A stretch of 64,000 nt of DNA from Chloranthus sessilifolius (lineage: Eukaryota; Streptophyta; Magnoliopsida; Chloranthales; Chloranthaceae), in NCBI GenBank assembly GCA_021018995.1, contig CM037593.1, positions 11,064,088 to 11,128,087 of the forward strand, read 5' to 3'. Below, piece after piece: positions 46,601-57,030 of the stretch. Below the pieces are notes generated by a model. It was given only the letters and a program-made list of their open reading frames with translations. It was not told the origin of the DNA and did not search any database. Both the position numbers and the translations under genes were made by a program. Each line of letters begins with the position of its first letter. Positions within the stretch are counted from its first letter, which is position 1.

Positions 46601-49600
46601 TATTTTTAATTTTTTTTAAAAAACTCCAAATCTCTGCTCAAGCCAATACGTATCGGCCGATACGAGCCCGTTTCGGTTGATAGGTATCGGCAAATGAGTT
46701 GTAGAACCGATACATATTGGTTTACCGAAATACCGATACGTATCGGTATCGGCCGATTTTTTATACCTTGGCTGAGATGACCCGAACCCAAAAGGCATCT
46801 TGTTCCTCACCAATGCTCCAAATCCATTTTCCTGGCAAAGCCAAATTCCTTTTTTTTTCAACCTTCTCTACCAAGTTCTTCCTCTTTGCGAGGAAAATGG
46901 CAAACGTGCCGATTGCATTTGTTTTTTCATGCCTTCGGATTCCTAACTTTAGTCCTTGTAATTTTAGGTCCTTGCAATGTGGAGTTATTCACTTGACATT
47001 TATTCTTCCGAGCTAATGATGCAGCAAATCTTATGAATGGGAGCTACAACTTGATACTTGATATTTTTAAGAACTGTGCCATGTGGAGCACCATCTAAGC
47101 CCTTTGATTTGAAGACCATGATCTAAAGATCATTGTTGCCAAAGATTGGCACGAAACATGATCTCTACCATCTGATTTGTCTCAGTCAACTATTGAATCA
47201 GATGATAGAGATCACATTTCATGCCGATCTTTGGCAGAAAATATCTTTACATCTTGGCCTTCAAATCAAAGGGCTTAGATGGTGTTTCACATGGCACAAA
47301 TCTCTAAAATATATCAAGTCTTTCTTTTTAGATGATGTGTCACGATACAAATATCATGTGCCAGTTGTAGCCATGGGTCAAAATACCGGAAATCCGGTAC
47401 GTATCGTCCTGACCTCCAGGACGATACGTACCGGGTATCGTCCGATACATTCAATGTATCGGCGATACATTGAATGTATCGGTTTGATACATTTAAAAAA
47501 CCGGTATTTTGAAAAAAAATCTCAAAAAAATCCCAAAAAATCTGAAAAATTATATTTATTTATTTTGTATTTATTTCAACTATTTTTGCTTTTATTTTTG
47601 ACTTATTTGATGCATTATTTAGATGAATATATAAGTAAGATGCCTATTTTGTAACTTAACCCAAGTCACATGCCTATTTTGTAACTTATTTTTGACTTAA
47701 GATCACATTTTTGACTTAATGTAATAGATCTTCTAACATTATGTTCGACCAGCTGATCACATGCCTATTTTATTAACAATATTTCATAATTTGATCGACG
47801 CAGTCACGCATAAACTAAATTACAATGTATATTGACAAAAATAAATTATATATTGTCAAAAATAATAGCTATGTTGATAAAAATAAATTTAATTGTACAT
47901 GGAAAACTTACTTTAGAGCCACATTGAATTTCGTGGTAGTTCTTGGCCCTCATGATCATCGTCATCATCGGTGCGCGAGCTTTCCGGCCTTTGCCTATAA
48001 TGTTGCTCATATTGATACCCATGATTATATGTGCCCTCTTGAAACTGAGGTTATAGCAACGAATATGGCTCAGTGTAGTACGTAAAGGCCGGTCCTCCAA
48101 AAATCTGACCAACGAAGTCATATGGCACCGGGTAAGCTTGTTGTGGCTGGTAGTATGGGTTACTAGTTGCTGAATCTTCGGTATTTTGCAAACTGAATCC
48201 CCCGAAGCTAGAAGTCATATAACCCATATCCGTATCATCTTGTGGTGGTGGTGGTGGTGGTGTTTGATATGATCCCGACACTCCTCTTCCTTCAACCCCT
48301 CCCATTCTAAATGTAGGAGTGTCGAACTGTGTTAACGACGTCGAATCATCATCCCATGCTGCCATATCTCTATAAGGATCAGAGGTACCAGCATCCTCCC
48401 CTCCACCACTAGTGCCAACGTCTCCTCCACCATCATGCCCTCCACCATCATCCTCACCACTCCCATCATCACTACCGGGGTGCGTTTCGTCATCAGATCC
48501 AACCACTGAATGACGATTCGATCTTTTCCTCCTTGGTGGTTGGGAAGCCTGCTGCTCCGTTACTCTTTCAGCATTGTCCAGCCATTCAGTGCTCTCACTA
48601 TCCAAGACTGGCTCTTCTCTCTCTTCGATCCATTCATTCAAAGGGTCATCCTCTTCGAATATATAATCCAACTGGATGGGATCAAAATAATCACCGTCTG
48701 CAAGGTAGAATATGATAGATGAATTAGTATAATATGTAAGTAAGACTTCATATAATTGAGGATCTAAGACTTCATGTAATTGCTTACCACGGTTGGTGCT
48801 CTGTATATTCCTGACCCTTAATCGCATGTTGTAGTGGCAGTAGACTAACTTTTCCAATCGGTCCATAGTTAGTCTATTCCTTGTCTTAGTATGAATGAGA
48901 GAGAAAGTATGATTGGGGAACACGTTTGCGACAATACCCTCATTGCTACCCGCCTCAATATCGGACCATTACCTCCATAATGCATCCACCAATCAGCGGG
49001 TTTGTCATGTTTAATTTGGGATTGCGCCAACGGGGTCCCAAATGACCCATGTCTCTTGCGAAACATGTCAATCTATAAAGATGAAACACAGTAAGGCACA
49101 TATCAATAAATAGATGATAATATCACATGACATTTGACTTATTACTTATAAGGTATGATACTATGATCACTCACATCTCTTATGGCTTGGCTTTGGTCCG
49201 CCAACTCAGGGAGCATTCTTTGGATTACATTGAGCAAACCGGTATACACTTCATCAGTGTCACTCAGCTCGAAGCGTCGCGTATACTGGAAGGCTGGATT
49301 CAAGTAGTGTGCTACACATCAAATATGAGCAATTTCATCGGTATATGAAAATAATGAATAAATAAATAAAAATCACTACATAATTGTGCAACATGTTTTA
49401 CCTGCTGCATGCAAGTACTGGTGAAATTGTGCATCCCACCTCTTGTCGATAATCGCCCAGTATCGTTTATATTTTATAGGGCATTTGGTTTTTATAGCCA
49501 ATTTTGCTTTATCCATTGACTCATAAACGTACCCCATCGTTGGTTTGTCATCACCATCAACCAATCTCAACACTTGCACCAACGGGATAGTGACTGCGAT

Positions 49601-52600
49601 CAGGTGGTCGACATCTGCCCAAAACTGCGTGCTATAGATCAGGTCAGCAACTTTAGTGCAAGCTAGTCTCTTCGCTCGTGGGAGTCCTATTTCATGTTGA
49701 TTCCATTATCCGACGACACCATGCTTTTCAGCTCACGCCTATATCTAGCCAAACTCTGTAGGGCTAAGAACTGTGTTGCAAAACGTGTAATCGCAGGTCG
49801 GAGCAACTCATTGTTCGTGAAGGCTCTCATTAAATTGACCAGCTTGTCCTTTGTCATGCGGGTAGGAAGTCGTTCTTCCCTTTTGAATAGTTCGTGCCTT
49901 GCTTCTCTTTCCTAAATCCTCAAGAATGAGGTCCACGCAATGTGCGGCACACGGGGTCCAGTACAGGTGACGTCTCTTCGCCATTAGTTTTAATCCAGCG
50001 GCTTTGTAGTTTGCCGCATTGTCTGTTACCACCTGCACAACCCGCTGCTCTCCAGCTTCATGAACTACCATATCCATTAGTTTAAAGAGGTAGTCAGCAG
50101 TCTTTATGTGTCTAGAAGCATCAACTGATTTCAAAAATATCGTCCAAGATCGTCAGAAACCAAAAAGTTTATCAAACTCTTCTTTGTGGGACCAGTCTAT
50201 CCATCGCACATAATTGTGCAACCTCTCTCATCCCATACATCCTCAAAGCTTTGTACATAGGCAGTTATCTCATCGTACTAATCTGTTAGTAAGGGCCCAG
50301 ATATCTCATATGGAAAAGGCTTTTTAACTCCTGGACCAACTTCTGCACTTGTATCAATCATGCTTTTGAAGTACGGCGAGTCTGCTACTTGGCTCGGAAT
50401 GTGGTTGTATATAAAAAACTTGGCAATGGATTTTCCAAGCTTCTTCCTCATTTTTGTAAGTGAGATTGCACTCAATTTGCTTTGTTTGGAGCTTTCAGTG
50501 CGATACATGAATGGATCCATGGGGGCTGTAGTACGGCCTCTAGTAGATGGCCTATAATCCCTCCCAGATGTCGACTCACGAACCCGTCGCCAAGATCCTC
50601 ATCATCCTCAACAATATGTGGCCTATGACTAGATCCACCACCTTGAGGCATGGATGGGCCTCAACCTGGACCAAACCGATAATCGGCTTCTTCTCGATCT
50701 CCTTGTTGTGCTTCACAGCACTTCTCTCATAGCTCTCTATCTCGTCCTCATCCTCATCCTCATCATCCTCAAAATTGATGTAAACTCCGGATCCGGCCTC
50801 TGATTCTCTCATACATTTCCTATCACGACGGCTTCATTTTTTCTTTCCCTTTGCCGCTTGTAAACTAGCTCTGATATTTTCTTTTACCTCCCTGGGTACA
50901 CTGGGACACCCTCTTGTCTCTCCCTTTACATGAGCCAGATGCTCCTTTAATCATGTGATACCTCCTCCCAGCAATTTTTTTCACAAAGCTTACATTGTAT
51001 CTGGAGTCTATTACCATCTATTGCTGTACCATATTGCCACGCTGAATCTGTCGAACGTACTATATTTATTTATTTTACCTGCATAAATGAGCAAATGATT
51101 GCATTAAAGTAAACATCTAATTTACACTTGAAAATAAAATTTATTTTTTAATTATTGCTATTTTAAAAATATTAGATTATATTTTATTAAATTTATTTGA
51201 TATTATTCTAATTTTTATAAAATTTAGATTATATTTGAAAATTTATTTTATATTATTCTAATTTTTAAAAGATTAGATTATATTTTACGAAATTTATTTG
51301 ATATTATTATAATTTTTGAATATTTATTTGATATTATTATAATTTATAAATATTTATTTGATATTATTTTTATTATTGAATATTTATTTGATATTATTAT
51401 AATTTTTAAAAATTTATTTGAAATTTATTCCATATTATTCTAATATTTTATGGGACTTATCTCATAATATTAATTATTTTAATTATATGTGACGGTCACA
51501 TATAATCAATATGGGTCACATATAATTTAATATATGACCCATAAATTTAATTATATGTGACCCATATTAATTTTAAGTTTAAATTATATGTGACTCATAT
51601 TGACCCTATTATTTTATTAATTATATGTGACCCATATGATATGTGACCCATATTGATTACATGTGACCCTTAATTATAATTATTTATATTATTTTTGACC
51701 CATCAATTTAAATATTTTAAATGGGGTCACATATAATTATTTTTGACCCATTATTTATATTATTTTTAATTAATTTAAATAATTTAAATAATTTAAATTA
51801 TTTTTTCCCTCTTTTTAATTTAAATAATTTAAATATTTTAATTAATTTAAATAATATTAATTATTTTAAATAATTTAAATAATTTTAAATTATTTAAATA
51901 ATTAATATTATAGGTAAATGATAAAATTTAAAGGTAGATCTACCTAATTTAAGGGTAGATCTACACTTATATAAGGTAGATCTACCCTTAAATAAGGTTG
52001 ATCTACACTTATTTAAGGTAAATCTACACTTATTTAAGGTAGATCTACCCTTAAATTAGGTAGATCTACCTTATTTTAGTATTTAAAATGAAATAAAACG
52101 ATGGTAAAATGATAAACACGTACCTTCCACGTTGATCCCGTGATTTTTTGTGTGATTTGGCGCCGATTTAGGGTGCAAATAATCCAAAAATGAGAGAGAA
52201 AGAAGAAGGAAGAAGAGACGAAGAAAAGAGGAAGAAAATAAGGGTCACCCGACCCTTTAGTCGGGTCAATGGGTGGGGCCCACCATTTTTTCAAATTATC
52301 GGACGATAATTTGAAATTATCGGACGATAATTTGAAATTATCGGACGATAATTTCAACTTTTATCAAAATTTTTATTTTTACTCAAATTATCGTCCGATA
52401 CGGACGATACGAACGATATTTTGTCCGTATCGGGCAATAATTTGCTTATTTTATACAGGGTACGATACATACCCTATGGATCGTACCGCTGACCTCCAAA
52501 ACCGATACGTATCGGTATCGGACGATATTTTGACCCATGGTTGTAGCTCCCTTAATGAATTTGTCAAACTTGTTAATATGATCCTTTAACTAGTGATAGA

Positions 52601-53358
52601 GATTATTTATTGAAATACATGTTGATGAGTGTTTTAGGATTAGTTCTCTAGTAAATATAACAATTATAGTTTGGCGTATATTCACAAGAAAGTAAGCTGA
52701 AGTGATGTGAGCTAAAAAAAAATAAAAGATAACATAACATAAGTGATTAATCAACTTACTTTCGTGAAACCCTAATATTAAAGGAGCTCCACTCTTTGAT
52801 CAAAACATGGTTAAGGTTCCAAAAACTTGTGTGGACAAAGGAACCTGGGATATGTGCTATGTGAACAGGTTACCTAAAACATGGTAAGCTATTTATCTCT
52901 AGTGTGCAGTATGTTAAGGGGTAGAATCAGTTGAACTGTTTCGGTACATAGCTGAAATCTCAAGTAGATAGTATGAATATGCATACAGATACATGTGCGC
53001 AGTGTTACCTAGGCACTTCTATGTTTGGGAATTTTGCAGTGCCGACAGTTGGTGGAACTTGGACACGTGCTGACAGTTGATGGCACTTGGACACTCCTCA
53101 ACACAACACAATACTTTTAGACATGTATGCAAATAACACATAATACCATCAAAATGTTCCTCGTTCTGACATGATAAAATGAACTGTCGGTTTATAAAAA
53201 AAAACATTGTGTAAGGTTTAGTAACCTATACAATAAAAAGCTTGGTTCGTTGTATAATATAGTATACTTTTAGCTCAGTTATGACATACATTATATATCT
53301 TTTTAGTACCTATCTCAATTGGTTCTCTAAGGTTTTCCTTCAATTTTTTTCCAATATA

Positions 53359-53399
<41 letters not shown>

Positions 53400-53729
53400 C
53401 TTCTGAAGGCCATGCTATCATATTGGAATCTTTAGAAATTGGCGTACCAAACATCTATGACACCTTGACACGTGGCACCCTTGCCACGTGTCTAGGTAAC
53501 ACTGCATGTGCGTGTGTGCATGAATGTGAGTGTGAAGGAGACGTTTTTTATTTTTATTTTTATAATAATAGAGGGAGATGAAAAAAAGAGAATCTTTTAT
53601 TAATAGAGAGTGGGGGTTTTGATTTTTAGTTTTATAATTAAAAATAGAGAGATGTTATGGGGATTTGAGGGTATATCTAATTTCGGTTTTTAAAAGAGAG
53701 GGCAAGAAAATAAGTTTTCTATTTTTAAT

Positions 53730-53787
<58 letters not shown>

Positions 53788-55623
53788 GTGGGACCTGCTT
53801 TTCTTGTTCTTTTCCAATAAAAATGCTTGACTTTATGTCGTAGAAGTGTTTTTAAATATGTTATTTACCCTATTAATTTTTTCCTTGGCGTACAGGTTGA
53901 GGACATTGTAGACACAGGAAATACTCTATCCTGTCTCATTGCACATTTGGAATCAAAAGGAGCATGCTCTGTATCAGTTTGCACGTTTCTTGATAAACCA
54001 GCCAGACGGAAAGTACATTTCAACCTAGTGGGGGAAGGGAAGTATTATCGAGGATTTGAGGTAAGCTTTTTATATTATTTCAATGGGAAGATAGGTGATG
54101 ATTTTTTTTCATCCTATCTTATTTTATTGATGTATTGCTTATGGCATTTCTCTTTAATATGAATTTGATTCAACTGGATTTCTTTCACGACTACTCCATG
54201 TAGATGATGATTTCTGACTATGAATATGATTTCTAGCTCATTTTCTTCTTCTTCTTCTTTTTTATTTTTATTTTTTTTATCGATATGATTTAATTTCTTC
54301 TTTAACTCACTTATAATTGATCATTCATCTGCATTTAGGGCAATTCACTTCAAAGACGAGTTAACCCTTTTATATATTTATTTCCAGCTGCGCTGTTGCT
54401 GAATTAATAAAATTTCTCAACCTCTTATAATTTCATAGAAACAGGACTCTTGTTATTCTCCTCTACAGTAGATCAAGGTACCTGAAGGCTCAGAGTACTG
54501 AAATTGTGAGATTGATCATGCAGTAAATGAATCATCTTGCAACCAATACGATAAACTGATATCCAAGCCACAATTAGGTACATTTAGCTCATTTTTCAGC
54601 AGTATATGGATCGACACTTTGTTTTAACGGTTTAGTTAAAACAAGCATTGTGATGGCCCCCTTGGTTAATCGATTGTCCATCAGTTGCCCCTCGGCTGCC
54701 CCTTGGTTCTTCGGTGTTCCTTGTGCGCCTTGATTTGGTTGGATTTCTGATCTTAACGGTTAGAATCATGCAGTGCCTTGGTGATATCCCCTTGGTTGGT
54801 CGCTGTGTTTGCCCTATGATGAACTCATGGATGGTCCCAACAGTTATTCCTCCATTTGGTTTCAAAGTTGGTCCCTATGATGCTTCAATCAATAGTCCCT
54901 AGTGTATATTGTGCAATATTCTGTTGCCATGGTATTTGCCTGCCTGCTTCATAACTTTATGTGGAGTTTGATGCTCCATTAGTCCTTTTAAACAAAAACA
55001 AAATCTTGTTATTTTATATAGCACAGTATCAGTGTCAATTCATGGCAGTAAATTTTTATTCTACTTGCATTAATTAATGAGTTAGTATTAAGTACCCGAC
55101 CCAAGCACTGCCAATGGTGCCTGAGTCAACCTTGGAAATATTTCTGAGCATGAAATCAGTGAAAACTCAGAAGTATACTTTGACTGATTTCTGTGCTTAT
55201 AAATAGCTATGATCCTCCCGAGGCTTGATCATTTTAGTAGGAGATTGACCTGAGCACTGCTGGTTGTGCTTAGGTCGGATACCTAACAACAACTCTTAAA
55301 TTATATGGGAGAAGTGATTTAATGAACTTCAATGATAAGGTATTTTATTTCTCCATCCTCTCTTATTATCGATTGGATGCCCATATATGGGACCTGAACC
55401 TGCAGAGGTCACAAAAAATCCTGATTTGTTTTTTTTTTCCCTAGTGAGAGGGTCCCACTTACAATCACACTCAATTATAATCCAGGCAGTGATGGTCGCT
55501 CAAATTGTAGCCTCCATTAATCAAATTTCATATTTATTTTGTCGTGGTTACGGCTTCGATCTCGCCGAACTCTGTAGGAACTTGCCTTAGGTTGGGGTCT
55601 TGAAGCCTGAGCTATACAAGTGA
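42010..55623 (+). CDS. HGPT: Hypoxanthine-guanine phosphoribosyltransferase (plant HGPT), last exon damaged
   Basis: This enzyme joins hypoxanthine or guanine to PRPP in purine salvage. Exon 1 (42010-42309) gives 100 residues from MALKDHIQMVLWTP through FIGVATGAFLFLADLVR and VDFVRVESYG. Exon 2 (53896-54060) gives 55 residues starting VEDIVDTGNTLS, the PRPP-binding loop, to KYYRGFE. Both splice junctions are GT-AG and in phase (AIV/VED). Exon 3 (to 55623) still shows YFVV and GYGFDLAELCRNLP and a C-terminal VGVLKPELYK, but one G is missing after YFVV, the codon after NLP is TAG (55588-55590), and the start of the exon is unlike the family. Usual length is near 188 residues. Intron 1 is 11.6 kb of nested elements. 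It is either a recent pseudogene or makes a C-terminally altered protein; read errors cannot be excluded. Confidence 0.88.
43512..45328. mobile_element. Mutator-type (MULE) non-autonomous element
   Basis: Terminal inverted repeats of about 40 bp start GGTAGCCAATATTTGCACAC and, at the other end, GGGAGTCAATACTTGCACAC, then CATTATAGGTCGTTGCCCC on both. The 9-bp target duplication TTGTGAAAT (43503-43511, 45329-45337) is perfect and typical of Mutator. The interior has (CT)n at 43641-43668, three diverged copies of a segment with TTTCTGTTGTAGAT and AGGTTTTGCA, a GGTTCGGT-rich patch (44100-44240) and a nested hAT MITE. No transposase is present. The interior could be captured gene DNA (Pack-MULE), but I recognise none. 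Confidence 0.87.
44631..45160. mobile_element. hAT MITE with CGCATATGCGAT palindromes
   Basis: 530 bp beginning CAATGTAGTCAAATCGCATA and ending GATCACATATGACATCAGTG, flanked by CTCACAAT and CTCCCAAT (7 of 8 match). Both ends carry several ATCGCATATGCGAT palindromes. The terminus is related to that of the autonomous-type hAT at 57874 (CAATGTTGTCAAATCGC). It sits inside the Mutator-type element. Confidence 0.82.
45766..46508. mobile_element. hAT-like MITE, copy 1 of a 743-bp family
   Basis: The left end CAAGGTAGTTATGCCATGG and the right end CGCCTTGACTTCCATG are imperfectly inverted, with repeated CCATGGCG and GCTATTTAGCCATC motifs. The interior is AT-rich with AAATATAAATAAAT runs. The same element lies in reverse at 56088-56580. 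Target duplications are not clear. Confidence 0.6.
46579..46770. mobile_element. hAT-like MITE with CCGATACGTATCGG palindromes
   Basis: From CATGGACCGATACG to TTTTTTATACCTTG, with four GATACGTATCGG-like palindromes. It shares this motif with both ends of the hAT element at 47372. No target duplication. Confidence 0.45.
48051..51050 (-). pseudogene. hAT transposase (BED, DUF659, C-terminal dimerisation), broken
   Basis: Read right to left on the minus strand. A BED-type zinc finger (WQYGTAIDGN, CKLCEK) lies at about 51040-50830, with a frameshift inside it. An acidic run of Asp/Glu (DEDEDEDEIE) follows near 50770. The DUF659 catalytic region is at about 50134-49808 (VQVVTDNAANYKAAG and YWTPCAAHCVDLILEDLG). 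A middle part reads VLRLVDGDDKPTMGYVYESM (49570). The C-terminal domain (RRVAMRVLSQTC, then RLTMDRLEKLVYCHYNMRLR near 48860) is followed by a long Asp/Gly/Pro-rich tail to 48051. Stops and frameshifts separate the blocks, so no active protein can be made. An intron is possible near 48700-48790. Confidence 0.88.
51290..51420. repeat. 30-bp AT-rich tandem repeat, five units
   Basis: TATTTATTTGATATTATT recurs with the TTTG ending at 51300, 51330, 51360, 51390 and 51420, an exact 30-bp period. It lies in the 5' non-coding part of the hAT at 47372-52539. Confidence 0.85.
51480..51670. repeat. ATATGTGACCCATAT repeats
   Basis: At least seven copies in both directions of ATATGTGACCCATAT-like units, irregularly spaced, in the same hAT element. 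Confidence 0.8.
51933..52070. repeat. 21-bp-phased GGTAGATCTACC palindromes, seven units
   Basis: GGTAGATCTACC or one- to two-base variants start at 51933, 51954, 51975, 51996, 52017, 52038 and 52059, an exact 21-bp step. Each is centred on AGATCT. They lie 470-610 bp inside the right (5') end of the hAT element. Confidence 0.93.
52293..52354. repeat. Three 21-bp-phased AAATTATCG..CGATAATTT units
   Basis: AAATTATCGGACGATAATTT occurs at 52293, 52314 and 52335, again with a 21-bp step. Each has 9-bp inverted arms around GA. They are 185-246 bp from the right terminus of the hAT element and may be transposase-binding sites. Confidence 0.93.
53000..53504. mobile_element. hAT MITE in HGPT intron 1
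   Basis: 505 bp with ends CAGTGTTACCTAGGCAC and GTGTCTAGGTAACACTG and a perfect 8-bp target duplication CATGTGCG (52992-52999, 53505-53512). It contains a 39-base T run (53361-53399). No coding sequence. Confidence 0.92.
53361..53399. repeat. T homopolymer, 39 bases
   Basis: Thirty-nine consecutive T. The length is likely to vary and to be mis-assembled. Confidence 0.9.
53731..53785. repeat. (GA)n microsatellite before HGPT exon 2
   Basis: About 27 GA units, 110 bases upstream of the exon 2 acceptor. Confidence 0.95.
53896..54060 (+). CDS. HGPT: HGPT exon 2
   Basis: Begins after TTGGCGTACAG and ends at GAG/GTAAGC. It is intact, 55 codons, with the PRPP loop EDIVDTGNT at its start. Confidence 0.93.
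54061..55510 (+). other. HGPT intron 2
   Basis: No second gene is recognised. It contains a (TTC)n-like tract near 54246 and the foldback at 55091-55284. The acceptor for exon 3 is uncertain; TTGTAG at 55505-55510 would be in phase. Confidence 0.6.
55091..55284. mobile_element. Foldback MITE in HGPT intron 2
   Basis: The ends AGTACCCGACCCAAGCACTG and GTGCTTAGGTCGGATACCT are inverted with three changes. Inner AGCACTGCTGG repeats the arm. Flanking TTA/AAC does not give a clear target duplication. Confidence 0.6.
55529..55623 (+). pseudogene. HGPT: HGPT exon 3, with frameshift and stop
   Basis: TATTTTGTCGTG (YFVV) at 55535-55546 lacks one G of the next Gly codon. After that, GYGFDLAELCRNLP is followed by TAG at 55588, then VGVLKPELYK and TGA at 55621. 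The conserved CPD before YFVV is not seen. Confidence 0.8.
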
Positions 55624-56087
55624 TTCAGTTATTCAGTTGTCACATCTGAATCAAGAATCATATTTTTTTCCTAATAATACCTGAGATATACAAGAACATA
55701 ATTAAAGTGGAATTTTTTAGGAACAATAACTCATAGTTTTCGCCGATAATTTTTTTTTTTTTTCATATTTGAGTCTGTTATGTCTCTCATTTAACCTTGA
55801 AGCTTCTGTAAAGCATGTTGCCCTTATATTACAATGGAATAAAGGACCAAAGGACACTATAGTCTTTGTAATAACAAAACAATAAAAGAAAAAACAGTAA
55901 TGAGAATATACATAAAGTAAATCAAATGGTAATATAGAATATAATTCTGAGTTGATCATAAAAATACATGGAGCTATAGTAAAAAATATGATGTAAAACA
56001 TCTCTGAGTTGTCATTATTACCATCGTCAGCAGTGTCACTTTGCCCTATCTATTAAGGCTTGCTAGATTAACATCCATGAGGTGTAC
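55624..56087. other. Gene-free stretch
   Basis: AT-rich 3' flank of HGPT; no gene recognised. Confidence 0.5.
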
Positions 56088-56580
56088 CATGGTTGTCAGG
56101 GCCACGCTATAGCCTCGCCATGGTGAATGGCGATGAAAAACGCCATTTACAACCACATAGCCATGATGGCTAAATAGCGACGCCATGGCGGAATAACATT
56201 ATGATGTCACTATGCATGCTATTTGATTTTTTGGATAATAACGTATAATACTTTTAAGTTTTAACAATTTTATAATATATAAGTTACAAAAGCTAACTTA
56301 AAAGTTATAAAACCCTAATTTATAAGTTACAAAATTTCTCTCTCTCTCTCTCTACCTCAACGTCGACGACACTACTGCATGCGTACATAATATTTCATAT
56401 TTTTTAATATTCTATATTTATTGATACATATTTATTTATTCATATTTACTATATTGCAAATTTGTTGATGTTTCATATTTGATTTGTATTTATTGATATA
56501 TGTTTATGCCTACAACATGAAATTCTCAATATTAGAATCTAAGTATGATGCTTCAGTAGTTGAATTTTTTTCTCCCTATA
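56088..56580. mobile_element. hAT-like MITE, copy 2 (reverse), cut by the gypsy element
   Basis: CATGGTTGTCAGGGCCACGC ... CTTCAGTAGTTGAATTTTTT is the reverse complement of the right part of copy 1 (45766-46508). The match stops where the gypsy LTR begins at 56581. The rest should lie beyond the window. Confidence 0.65.
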
Positions 56581-57022
56581 TGACGGGGACGCCAACATAA
56601 CGGACGTTGAATTTGAGCCTTATCGCTTATACTGATGTCGGAGGAAACGAGGAGGGGACCAGAACCAGAGTGCCACAACTTCGAAGAGGGCCTAAAGTCG
56701 TCGATACATGACGTACATCTGTGACCTGCAGAACAATCGTCCGTAAAATGAAGGCCTTCTGTTTTGTGAACTCTATAGGCGACGGACATCCATGGATTTA
56801 GGACGGACGTCCGTGAAAATGCATCTCTCTGTTTTAAAGGGACGAACATCCATGAACCGCGACTTTTCTGGACTCCGAAAGCAACAAACTTCTTTGACAA
56901 CAGGGCGGACGTCCGAAACACGTCCGCCCGACGACGAAATTTAGTTTTTCTTGACAAAACTTGCCATTTTTAGTATTTTATTATTTTAGGATTCTTTTAT
57001 TTCGAATTAAGAGTTGATTGCC

Positions 57023-57030
57023 TATATAAA
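57023..57030 (+). promoter_or_regulatory. TATA box of the gypsy LTR
   Basis: TATATAAA within CCTATATAAAGGC, about 550 bp before the LTR end. It is the best promoter candidate for this element. Confidence 0.55.

Larger units (their letters stand above)
47372..52539 (-). mobile_element. hAT transposon (5.2 kb) in HGPT intron 1
   Basis: Termini CATGGGTCAAAATA and TATTTTGACCCATG are perfect 14-bp inverted repeats, with a perfect 8-bp target duplication GTTGTAGC (47364-47371, 52540-52547). It carries a broken minus-strand transposase (48051-51050). The left end has a perfect 16-bp hairpin GGTACGTATCGTCCTG (47396-47411 with 47417-47432) and CGATACATTGAATGTATCGG palindromes. The right end has several repeat arrays (51290-52355). 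It is the same direction-independent type as plant DUF659 hAT elements. Confidence 0.93.
47039..52551. mobile_element. Foldback MITE (337 bp), split by a hAT element
   Basis: GGGAGCTACAAC at the left matches GTTGTAGCTCCC at the right. The two halves of 47039-47371 form a long hairpin (CTTTGATTTGAAGACCATGA against its complement near 47250-47280). Flanks TTATGAAT (47031-47038) and TTAATGAAT (52552-52560) look like an 8-bp target duplication with one added base. The hAT element at 47372-52539 entered 4 bp from its right end. Confidence 0.75.
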
